Shown one piece after another: positions 1-5,649 of a stretch of 13,716 bases of DNA. Every line of letters starts with the position of its first letter. Position 1 is the stretch's first letter. Under the pieces are notes generated by a model. That model was not told where the DNA came from. It made no database searches and saw nothing but the letters and a program-made list of their open reading frames with translations. Location of the stretch: the NCBI GenBank assembly GCA_964403015.1, contig CAYOEJ010000040.1:1-13716 (forward strand), read 5' to 3'. Source of the DNA: CAYOEJ01 sp964403015 (GTDB lineage Bacteria; Actinomycetota; Actinomycetes; Actinomycetales; Actinomycetaceae). The position numbers and the translations under genes were made by a program.

Positions 1-293
1 TTGGCGTGGTCGATGCGGCGTAGCCACGCGTGAACGGTGGCCCCCCAATTTCCAAGGTGGTAGAAACTCGAATGGCCGAAGAGGAGAACGGCAGAGAGCG
101 CGAAGATGATAGACGCGATGCGCGTAGCGGTGTCGGGAGCCAGAGCAACTAAGAGGATTCCGTCAATGAGCGCGATGGGCGCCGTGATGGCGTGCAGCCA
201 GCCGCGCGCCTTCGGCTTTGGTAGAGCGGCGTAGAAGCGCTTGCGATCCGCACGAGTCTTCGGCTCGTATGGCTGTGTGGGGCTAGCCGTCAT
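1..293 (-). CDS. Hemolysin III / PAQR family membrane protein (N-terminal part)
   Basis: This is the first 97 residues of an integral membrane protein; the gene runs off the left edge. After a charged cytosolic tail (residues 1-30) come GWLHAITAP (31-39), a hydrophobic helix (about 35-53) and a second helix (about 57-73) leading into FGHSSFYHLGNW (72-83), then RRIDHA at the edge. The His in GWLH, the SxxYH motif and the DH pair match the conserved Ser/His/Asp metal-site signature of the hemolysin III (YqfA/TrhA)/PAQR family. The ATG at 291-293 is preceded by AAGAGGT, a good ribosome binding site. It is divergent from the prenyl transferase gene; the same pairing occurs in Mycobacterium tuberculosis (Rv1085c/Rv1086). 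Despite the name, haemolytic activity is not implied. The family is clear; the physiological role is uncertain. Confidence 0.85.
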   Translation of the reverse strand, partial: MTASPTQPYEPKTRADRKRFYAALPKPKARGWLHAITAPIALIDGILLVALAPDTATRIASIIFALSAVLLFGHSSFYHLGNWGATVHAWLRRIDHA

Positions 294-423
294 ATGACCT
301 CTTGACCTCTGAGTGCAATTCGATTCCAAGGTCAGGCTACCCCTTATGATCGAGCTAGCGAAATGGATGAAACCATGAGACTCACTCACTTGGGGGTTAA
401 GCTTGCTTTGTGAGGAGGTGCCC
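294..423. promoter_or_regulatory. Divergent intergenic region, hemolysin III / prenyl transferase
   Basis: This 130-bp spacer must hold promoters for both divergent genes. On the plus strand TATGAT at 345-350 is a 5/6 match to the -10 consensus, but no convincing -35 box sits 16-18 nt before it. A strong ribosome binding site, AGGAGGT at 413-419, lies 4 nt before the ATG at 424. The -10 assignment is inference from sequence only. Confidence 0.35.
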
Positions 424-1185
424 ATGTGGGTCCCAGAGATTCTTTACTCCATCTATGAGCGCCGGCTGTCAAGCCAAATTGATCGGGAACGCATGCCAAA
501 GCACATTGGCATTATCCTCGACGGCAACCGTCGATGGGCGCGAGCTCTCGGCAGTTCGGCTGCCACCGGTCACCGCCAAGGCGCGGACCACATTACCGAG
601 GTGCTCGGTTGGTGCGAAGAATCTGGCATCGAGATCGTCACGTTGTGGATGCTTTCTACCGACAACCTCTCGCGCGCAAAAGACGAACTTGATGAACTCA
701 TAGGAATCATTGTTCAAGCCGTGGAACATTTGGCTGAGAGCGGTGATTGGCAACTGCGTGTACTCGGCGATCTTGACCTGCTTCCTGCGGGTGCGACAGA
801 GAGGCTGAAAGCGGCAATCGATCGTACGGACAACCACACTGGTATGACCGTGAACGTGGCCGTCGGGTATGGCGGCCGTCAAGAAATCACCAGCGCCGTG
901 CAAAACTATCTCCTTGAGAGAAACGCCGAGGGTGCCACGCTGGCCGATGTTGCCCAGAGCGTCACCATCGCTGACATCACCGAGCACATGTACACCAAGG
1001 GCCAGCCCGATCCTGACCTCATCATCCGCACCTCGGGCGAGCAGCGCATGAGCGGCTTTATGCTGTGGCAAACCGTGCACACCGAGCTGTATTTCTGCGA
1101 AACCTATTGGCCCGACTTTCGGCGTACCGATTTCCTCCGTGCAATCCGTGATTACTCCACGCGCGACCGGCGTCGCGGTAAGTAG
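424..1185 (+). CDS. uppS: Cis-prenyl (isoprenyl) diphosphate synthase, UppS family
   Basis: This enzyme condenses isopentenyl diphosphate onto an allylic diphosphate in cis geometry, feeding synthesis of lipid carriers for cell wall building. The 253-residue protein has the family signature DGNRRW at 33-38, with the catalytic and Mg-binding Asp33, then LSTDNL, VNVAVGYGGRQEI and the diphosphate-binding RTSGEQRMSGFMLWQ near the C-terminus. The sequence, including SGEQRxSGFxLWQ and the N-terminal LYxxYExRL, resembles M. tuberculosis Rv1086, the short-chain (Z,E)-farnesyl diphosphate synthase, more than long-chain UppS. Product length cannot be decided by eye. The ATG at 424 is chosen because of the AGGAGGT just before it; an in-frame TTG at 403 lies upstream of that site. 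The last codons fall in a 40-bp sequence repeated after the N gap, but the stop is intact. Confidence 0.93.
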   Translation: MWVPEILYSIYERRLSSQIDRERMPKHIGIILDGNRRWARALGSSAATGHRQGADHITEVLGWCEESGIEIVTLWMLSTDNLSRAKDELDELIGIIVQAVEHLAESGDWQLRVLGDLDLLPAGATERLKAAIDRTDNHTGMTVNVAVGYGGRQEITSAVQNYLLERNAEGATLADVAQSVTIADITEHMYTKGQPDPDLIIRTSGEQRMSGFMLWQTVHTELYFCETYWPDFRRTDFLRAIRDYSTRDRRRGK

Positions 1186-1206
1186 AGAGCCAGCCGCGAG
1201 GTAGCC
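1167..1206 (+). repeat. 40-bp direct repeat, left copy at contig end
   Basis: The 40 bases from CCGGCGTCGCGG to GAGGTAGCC directly before the N run are identical to 1307-1346 directly after it. The copy includes the last five sense codons and the stop of the prenyl transferase gene. It is best read as the same genomic segment present at both contig ends, not as a biological repeat. Confidence 0.93.
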
Positions 1207-1306
1207 NNNNNNNNNNNNNNNNNNNNNNNNNNNNNNNNNNNNNNNNNNNNNNNNNNNNNNNNNNNNNNNNNNNNNNNNNNNNNNNNNNNNNNNNNNNNNN
1301 NNNNNN
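1207..1306. other. Assembly gap of exactly 100 N
   Basis: A run of exactly 100 N, the usual placeholder for a gap of unknown length, separates the end of the prenyl transferase gene from the end of the sugar kinase gene. Both coding regions are complete outside it. The flanks are identical over 40 bp, so the gap is probably not missing sequence. Confidence 0.97.
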
Positions 1307-1346
1307 CCGGCGTCGCGGTAAGTAGAGAGCCAGCCGCGAGGTAGCC
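1307..1346 (+). repeat. 40-bp direct repeat, right copy at contig start
   Basis: This copy is identical to 1167-1206 and begins at the first base after the N run. Sequence continues without interruption into the 3' end of the sugar kinase gene. If the two copies are merged, the convergent genes would be separated by about 49 bp. Confidence 0.93.
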
Positions 1347-1374
1347 CACCGCAGTGCGAGGTCAGGCTGCGCGC

Positions 1375-2337
1375 CTAGACCACCGACGGCGAATACAGTT
1401 CCGTTGCAGCGCCAAGTTCTGCGCGCGTGGGCGGATTAGCGCCTTGACGGGTGACCGTGATTCCAGCCGCCGCGGCCGCATAACTGCCAAGCGAGGCCAG
1501 CATCGAGCGGGAGAGATGTGAAATCGCGTGGCGCTCTTCGGCGCCCAAGACCGAGAGCCTGCCCAAGCCGTCGATGAGCGCTGACATAAGCGAGTCTCCC
1601 GCACCTACCGTGTCCACCACCTTCACGTCTGCCGCAGGGACGACGACGGTGTGTTCCGGTGTGTAGAGCGCGAGTCCGGCGCTTCCTTGGCTAACGACGA
1701 CGAGGCTCGCGCCCGCGTCAAGGAAATACTGTGCAGCGGCGTGGGGATCGACTTTCCCGAAGAGCTCCTCAAGATCATCTTCGGATGCTTTGACGACATC
1801 GATGAAGGGCATCAGTGAGTCGATGTCGGCCAACAGCTTCTCGCGTGGCCCAACTACGCCAAGACGGACATTGGGGTCATAAGTGACTGTTGCGTGGTCG
1901 TGGAGCAGCTTGAGCCATTGCTTGATACGCGAAGCGCCTGGTTCAAGATGCGCGCCAATAGAACCAATGTGAACGAGATTTGGTGGATCCGCTAAAAGAG
2001 CCGCAAGCTCGTCGCCCACCGGCGGCTCGGGATAATCGGAATGCAACTCGAAGGTGTAGGTGGCAGACCTCGATTCGTCGATCACGGCGTCGGCTGTAGA
2101 GGTCGGGTGGTCGTCAATCGACTTCGGGGCTAGTCGAACACCGGCGTCGGCGAGGTGCTCGAAGATGATGTCGCCCAGTTCGTCTTCACCTATTCGCGTC
2201 AGGAGAGTCGTGTTGCGGCCCAGCCGGGCGAGTCCCACGGCGACATTGAGCGGTGAGCCACCAGGAAGCTGAGTTGGTTCGGCGGTGCCGTCGTGGACGA
2301 CGTCGATCAGGGATTCGCCGATCACGAAGCTACTCAT
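1375..2337 (-). CDS. PfkB-family carbohydrate kinase (fructokinase-like)
   Basis: This is a cytosolic ATP-dependent sugar kinase of the ribokinase/PfkB family, 320 residues. Visible motifs are GGSPLNVAVGLARLG at 26-40 (PfkB signature 1, sugar binding), YDPNVR at 153-158, KASEDDLEEL at 183-192 and DTVGAGDSLMSALIDGL at 242-258 (signature 2). Asp248 is the expected catalytic base and GAGD forms the anion hole. The pattern (GExxID start, GGSPxNVA, DPNxR) fits fructokinases best, but the sugar is not proven. The ATG at 2335-2337 is chosen because the domain begins at once (SSFVIGESLIDVV). Its first 8 bp overlap the end of xseB, so translation is probably coupled to xseB. An in-frame upstream ATG would add a 27-residue tail lying wholly inside xseB and is unlikely to be used. 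Confidence 0.92.
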   Translation of the reverse strand: MSSFVIGESLIDVVHDGTAEPTQLPGGSPLNVAVGLARLGRNTTLLTRIGEDELGDIIFEHLADAGVRLAPKSIDDHPTSTADAVIDESRSATYTFELHSDYPEPPVGDELAALLADPPNLVHIGSIGAHLEPGASRIKQWLKLLHDHATVTYDPNVRLGVVGPREKLLADIDSLMPFIDVVKASEDDLEELFGKVDPHAAAQYFLDAGASLVVVSQGSAGLALYTPEHTVVVPAADVKVVDTVGAGDSLMSALIDGLGRLSVLGAEERHAISHLSRSMLASLGSYAAAAAGITVTRQGANPPTRAELGAATELYSPSVV

Positions 2338-2668
2338 CGACCGACTCCGAGGCGTTGTTTGCAGCCGAGGCGTTGTCGCCAGCTGAGGTTTTACTGGGCG
2401 TAGATTCATTGGAATCATTGGCCGCCGAGCGAGTACGTTCCTGGGCTAGTGCGAGGCGCTCGCGAGCACCGTTAAGCCAAGATTCGCAGCGGCGCGCGAG
2501 AGCTTCACCCAGCTCCCACAGGGTCATCGCTTCCTCGAGGGGGATATTGCCCTGCTCGAGGCGGGCAACGATCTCGACTAGGCGTGAGCGTGCGTCCTCA
2601 TAGCTGAGTTCGGCGACCTTCTCGTCGAGTTCGGCGGGACTGAGCTGGGTTCCCTTTTGTGTCGCCAT
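2330..2668 (-). CDS. xseB: Exodeoxyribonuclease VII small subunit
   Basis: XseB is the small helical subunit of exonuclease VII, which degrades single-stranded DNA in both directions; several copies bind each XseA subunit. The 112-residue protein contains the whole family core: LSYEDARSRLVEIVARLEQGNIPLEEAMTLWELGEALARRC followed by an amphipathic helix (NGARERLALA). It is longer than typical 70-85-residue members because of a low-complexity Ser/Asn/Ala-rich tail of about 35 residues (from about residue 78), which is probably disordered. The ATG at 2666-2668 is preceded by AAGAGGAAACTA, a good ribosome binding site. A longer in-frame form adds 13 residues and lacks support. The gene overlaps the PfkB kinase start by 8 bp. 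Its partner xseA lies about 460 bp upstream on the same strand. Confidence 0.93.
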   Translation of the reverse strand: MATQKGTQLSPAELDEKVAELSYEDARSRLVEIVARLEQGNIPLEEAMTLWELGEALARRCESWLNGARERLALAQERTRSAANDSNESTPSKTSAGDNASAANNASESVDE

Positions 2669-2971
2669 TAGTTTCCTCTTTGTGTACTTCGCAACGATAG
2701 GTGCCAATTGCGTGATGACGTCGGATGAGCCGTTAGTTTGCCGTCTCTGGCATGAACCGGTGGCAGCATCCCAGTGCTGGCGGTGACACCATGTCTTACA
2801 GCGTATCTACCTTCACGAGCCAGAACTGGGGATAAAGTCCGTAGCCAGTGCATTTAGGCTCTATTCTCGATCAGGCACGGACCAAGAATCCGGCAACGAC
2901 GAATTTTCATGGCGAAAGAATAGAACGCTCGCGCGATCCGTAAATTAGCATGACGGCAGAGGGGGAGTGCC
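2669..2971. other. 303-bp interval without a recognised gene
   Basis: No open frame with a ribosome binding site or recognisable product was seen on either strand. The region should hold the xseB promoter (minus) and the promoter of the small Cys-rich ORF (plus). Only weak structure is visible: a 5-bp stem CAGCA/TGCTG with a 6-nt loop around 2764-2779, and a plus-strand TAAATT at 2941-2946 that fits TANNNT and lies 25 nt before the GTG at 2972. No tRNA or riboswitch was recognised. Confidence 0.4.
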
Positions 2972-3136
2972 GTGACCGAATCCACCAACGACGCCAGCAT
3001 CAGGCCAGACGAGCCCGCGTCGTCTGCATGCCCGGCGAGGTGCGCTGCTACCGGCCGCGGGTATCGCATCACGTGCGGCTGCTCCAGTTGCCTTTGTTCT
3101 GCGGCCAACGGAACGGTTTGTGATGGGCAGGCTTAG
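2972..3136 (+). CDS. Small cysteine-rich peptide, metallothionein-like core
   Basis: This is a 54-residue ORF starting at GTG, with GGGGGAG ending 4 nt before it. The first 18 residues are acidic/polar and Cys-free; the rest has seven Cys at 20, 24, 35, 37, 40, 42 and 50. The core TCGCSSCLC (34-42) has the CxCxxCxC spacing of bacterial metallothioneins (SmtA has CACEPCLC, PmtA CACPKCTC). However, the protein ends sooner than those 50-60-residue proteins and lacks their later Cys/His cluster. About 70% of third codon positions are G or C, as expected for real coding sequence here. Its TAG overlaps the TAA of xseA on the other strand within 4 bp (3133-3136), an arrangement common for genuine convergent genes. 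Metal binding is inference; another Cys-rich peptide, a decayed gene or chance remain possible. Confidence 0.5.
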   Translation: MTESTNDASIRPDEPASSACPARCAATGRGYRITCGCSSCLCSAANGTVCDGQA

Positions 3137-4389
3137 CCGTCGAGTTGAGAGGTAACGCTGGTGACGGTGAGATCGAGTTCGCCATCGTGAAGGCGAGCGG
3201 TAGCGCTCTGACCTGGAGTGGCATCGGCGACGCTCGCGATCACACCGTGTGGCGTGCGTAAAACTGCGTATCCCCGCTCGAGCGTGGAAAGTGGGGACAG
3301 TGCGCGCAAGCGCGCCAAATCTGATTGCAACGCGGCTTCGTTCTTGGCCACGAGCTTGTCAAAGTAGGTGGCGGCCCAATTGCGAAGGTTCTCGAGTTCC
3401 TCGGCGCGAGCATCAATGAGGAGATGCGGCTGGTCCATCACGGGCCGGGATCGCAGGGCATCAATTTCTGAATCTGCTCGCATGAGGAGTCCATCAATGG
3501 CCACGCGCCCGCGGCGAAGCGCCTCTCGCACGCCCTGCCGCTCTTCGTTCACGTCCGGGACAATGCGGCGAGCGGCATCCGTGGGTGTGGATGCCCGAAA
3601 ATCAGCGGCTAGATCAAGAATGGGGCTGTCGGTCTCGTGTCCGATCGCAGACACGATCGGAGTCTTACACGCAGCAGCCGCACGAACCAGCCTCTCATCA
3701 GAAAACGGAAGCAAATCCTCCACAGAGCCGCCGCCGCGGGCAAGAACGATGATATCGACGTCGTCGATAGAATCCAGCTCGCGCAGCGCGGTGAGCATCT
3801 GTTCAACGGAACCGGGGCCCTGAACTTGAACCTCACGCACCTCGAATTGTGCGGCGGCCCAGCGGGCGCGTGCATTGACGACGACGTCGTGGAGCGCTTT
3901 CGTGTTTCTTCCGCAGATGAGGCCGATTTTGCGGGGCAGGAAGGGGAGGGGCTTCTTGTGGGAGGGATCGAAAAGGCCTTCGGCGGCGAGTTTGGCTTTG
4001 AGCGCTTCGAGGCGGGCGAGGATGTCGCCGATGCCAACTGCGCGAACCTCGTCAACATGCAGGGAGAGCGAGCCGTTGCCGGTCCAGAAGTCGGGCTTTG
4101 CGCAGATAACCACGCGTGACCCCGATTCGATCCCTTCTGGAAGCGCATGGCTGAAGATCTTGCAGTTGATCGAGACCTTTTCGTCGAGGTCTGCCAGGGT
4201 GAAGAACTGGACCTTCGCGTTTGGTCTGCGAACGAGCGTGATGATTTCGCCCTCGACCCACAGGCGAGACATGGCCGAGACGTACTCGGCAATCTTTGCG
4301 GAAAGCAGCCGAAGCGGCCACGGCTGATCGGGCGTGGTCTGAGCGGCGCGCTGTGGCAAATTCGCGGGAACAGCTACTCGGGATGACAC
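3133..4389 (-). CDS. xseA: Exodeoxyribonuclease VII large subunit
   Basis: XseA is the catalytic subunit of exonuclease VII, a cytosolic single-strand DNA exonuclease used in repair and recombination. In the 418 residues, an OB-fold DNA-binding domain (about 25-120, with LWVEGEI and VQFFTLAD) is followed by the catalytic domain. Motifs are GRNTKALHDVVVNARARW (160-177), ARGGGSVEDLLPF (217-229) and SAIGHETDSPILDLAADFRASTPTDAA (247-273). A coiled-coil arm (about 280-365) is predicted, then LSPLSTLERGYAVL (364-377) near the end. Length is normal for actinobacteria. The start is GTG at 4387-4389, with no ribosome binding site but a TAGGCT box 6 nt upstream, suggesting a leaderless transcript. It is divergent from ispH and interlocks by 4 bp with the Cys-rich ORF downstream, which separates it from xseB. 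Confidence 0.95.
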   Translation of the reverse strand: MSSRVAVPANLPQRAAQTTPDQPWPLRLLSAKIAEYVSAMSRLWVEGEIITLVRRPNAKVQFFTLADLDEKVSINCKIFSHALPEGIESGSRVVICAKPDFWTGNGSLSLHVDEVRAVGIGDILARLEALKAKLAAEGLFDPSHKKPLPFLPRKIGLICGRNTKALHDVVVNARARWAAAQFEVREVQVQGPGSVEQMLTALRELDSIDDVDIIVLARGGGSVEDLLPFSDERLVRAAAACKTPIVSAIGHETDSPILDLAADFRASTPTDAARRIVPDVNEERQGVREALRRGRVAIDGLLMRADSEIDALRSRPVMDQPHLLIDARAEELENLRNWAATYFDKLVAKNEAALQSDLARLRALSPLSTLERGYAVLRTPHGVIASVADATPGQSATARLHDGELDLTVTSVTSQLDG

Positions 4390-4395
4390 GGCAAT

Positions 4396-4401
4396 AGCCT
4401 A
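4396..4401 (-). promoter_or_regulatory. Putative -10 box of a leaderless xseA transcript
   Basis: On the minus strand TAGGCT is followed by exactly 6 nt (ATTGCC) and the GTG start of xseA. A TANNNT box at this distance puts transcription initiation at or next to the G of the start codon. No purine-rich ribosome binding site is present. No clear -35 box was found. Confidence 0.5.
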
Positions 4402-4473
4402 GGGCATGTCCGAACTATTTCCCGTGCCGAAATGCCCACTGAACGTGGCGCTGCGGGCGAACGTCACTCCACA

Positions 4474-4497
4474 TTGACAGGGCCGATTGCGTAGGGT
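4474..4497 (+). promoter_or_regulatory. Putative ispH promoter elements
   Basis: A perfect TTGACA lies at 4474-4479, and TAGGGT (a TANNNT -10 box) at 4492-4497 is 7 nt before the GTG at 4505. The spacing between them, 12 nt, is too short for a standard promoter, so they may not act as one pair. The -10 position supports a leaderless or near-leaderless ispH mRNA. Confidence 0.4.
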
Positions 4498-4504
4498 GGT
4501 GAGC

Positions 4505-5608
4505 GTGAAGAATGAGAATCAGGTTTCGCTCGCAGGAGCGTCGGCTTTTCCCGCGGATATCCCGTCGGAGCCTTCGCCCGATGGTAAGAGGATCTTGCTC
4601 GCAACGCCGCGCGGTTACTGCGCCGGCGTGGATCGTGCTGTTGACGCGGTGGAGAAGGCGCTCGAGCTCTACGGTGCGCCCGTGTATGTGCGCAAGGAGA
4701 TCGTTCACAACAAGTTTGTGGTGGAGACTCTCACCAAGCGTGGTGCGATTTTTGTGAATGAGACCGACGACGTGCCCGTGGGTGCACGAGTTGTCTTTTC
4801 GGCACACGGTGTTTCTCCGGCGGTTCATGCCCAAGCTGAACGCCGTCAGCTTCAGACCATCGATGCCACCTGCCCGCTGGTGACTAAGGTTCACAAGCAG
4901 GCCGTGCGTTTTGCCGATCAGGATTACGACATCCTCCTTATCGGTCACGACGGCCACGAAGAGGTTGAAGGCACACAGGGTGAGGCACCCGATCACATTC
5001 AGGTGGTCAATGGGCCCGAAGACGTCGATAGCGTCCAGGTCCGCGATCCCGACCGAGTCGTGTGGATTTCGCAGACCACTCTTTCCGTTGACGAAACCAT
5101 GAAGACCGTTGAGCTTTTGCGTGAGCGTTTCCCGAACCTGATGAACCCGCCGTCAGACGATATTTGCTACGCCACCCAGAACCGCCAAGGTTCGGTGAAG
5201 AAGATGGCACCGGACTGCGATGTAGTGATCGTGGTTGGTTCGGCGAACTCTTCTAACTCTGTACGTCTTGTCGAGGTGGCGCTCGAGGCGGGTGCCGGAT
5301 CCTCGTACCGAGTGGACAAGGCTGATGAGCTTGATCGAGCATGGCTCGATGGTGCCATGACGATTGGCGTAACCTCGGGTGCATCCGTACCGGAGATCTT
5401 GGTTCGCGACGTGGTTGACCAGCTCAAAGAATGGGGATACACGGGTGTCGAGCCCGTTTACACCGTTCAAGAGGACGTGCAGTTCTCCCTGCCCAAGAAC
5501 CTTCGCGCCGATCTCAAGGCGACCGGTGTTGAGCCTGACCGCCCGCACAAGGTACGCGACAAGGACGCCATTATTTCGAACGCGCGTCGCACGCGCGACG
5601 AGGTCTGA
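4505..5608 (+). CDS. ispH: 4-hydroxy-3-methylbut-2-enyl diphosphate reductase
   Basis: IspH is the last enzyme of the non-mevalonate (MEP) isoprenoid pathway. It reduces HMBPP to isopentenyl and dimethylallyl diphosphate with a [4Fe-4S] cluster. All three cluster cysteines are visible: Cys39 in RGYCAGVDRAV, Cys123 in DATCPLVTKVH and Cys221 in DDICYATQNRQ. Substrate residues are also present: His68 (VHNK), His101 (SAHG), the HEEVEGTQGE segment with Glu153 as the likely proton-relay Glu, and GSANSSNS for diphosphate binding. The protein is 367 residues, with about 27 extra N-terminal residues before GKRILLATPRGYC and a charged C-terminal tail. GTG at 4505 is preferred because a TAGGGT box sits 7 nt before it. 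GTG at 4499 and TTG at 4487 are in-frame alternatives. Its products feed the prenyl transferase at 424-1185. Confidence 0.95.
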   Translation: MKNENQVSLAGASAFPADIPSEPSPDGKRILLATPRGYCAGVDRAVDAVEKALELYGAPVYVRKEIVHNKFVVETLTKRGAIFVNETDDVPVGARVVFSAHGVSPAVHAQAERRQLQTIDATCPLVTKVHKQAVRFADQDYDILLIGHDGHEEVEGTQGEAPDHIQVVNGPEDVDSVQVRDPDRVVWISQTTLSVDETMKTVELLRERFPNLMNPPSDDICYATQNRQGSVKKMAPDCDVVIVVGSANSSNSVRLVEVALEAGAGSSYRVDKADELDRAWLDGAMTIGVTSGASVPEILVRDVVDQLKEWGYTGVEPVYTVQEDVQFSLPKNLRADLKATGVEPDRPHKVRDKDAIISNARRTRDEV

Positions 5609-5649
5609 GCAAGGGCTTGGTCGATTCTCTGGCGGCCGCTTGCCCTCGC

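Noticed and set aside
469..1080. A 203-residue minus-strand open frame opposite the prenyl transferase gene
   Set aside because: It is the antisense shadow of a gene with clear family motifs; its translation has no recognisable domain.
1347..1374. A terminator between the prenyl transferase and sugar kinase genes
   Set aside because: Only CGCAG/CTGCG pairs, over a 12-nt loop with no T-run, and the area is disturbed by the assembly gap.
2668..2853. A 61-residue minus-strand open frame just upstream of xseB
   Set aside because: It has no ribosome binding site and no recognisable motif, and it sits where the xseB promoter is expected.
2854..3108. An 84-residue minus-strand open frame between xseA and xseB
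   Set aside because: It starts with no ribosome binding site, has no recognisable motif and lies largely opposite the better supported Cys-rich ORF.
3637..4119. A 160-residue plus-strand open frame opposite xseA
   Set aside because: It is antisense to the conserved ExoVII catalytic domain, and its translation resembles no family.
5609..5649. A bidirectional terminator between ispH and the FAD protein gene
   Set aside because: The GCAAGGGC and CTTGCCCTC segments look complementary but pair only over about 5 bp with a long loop, and no T-run follows.
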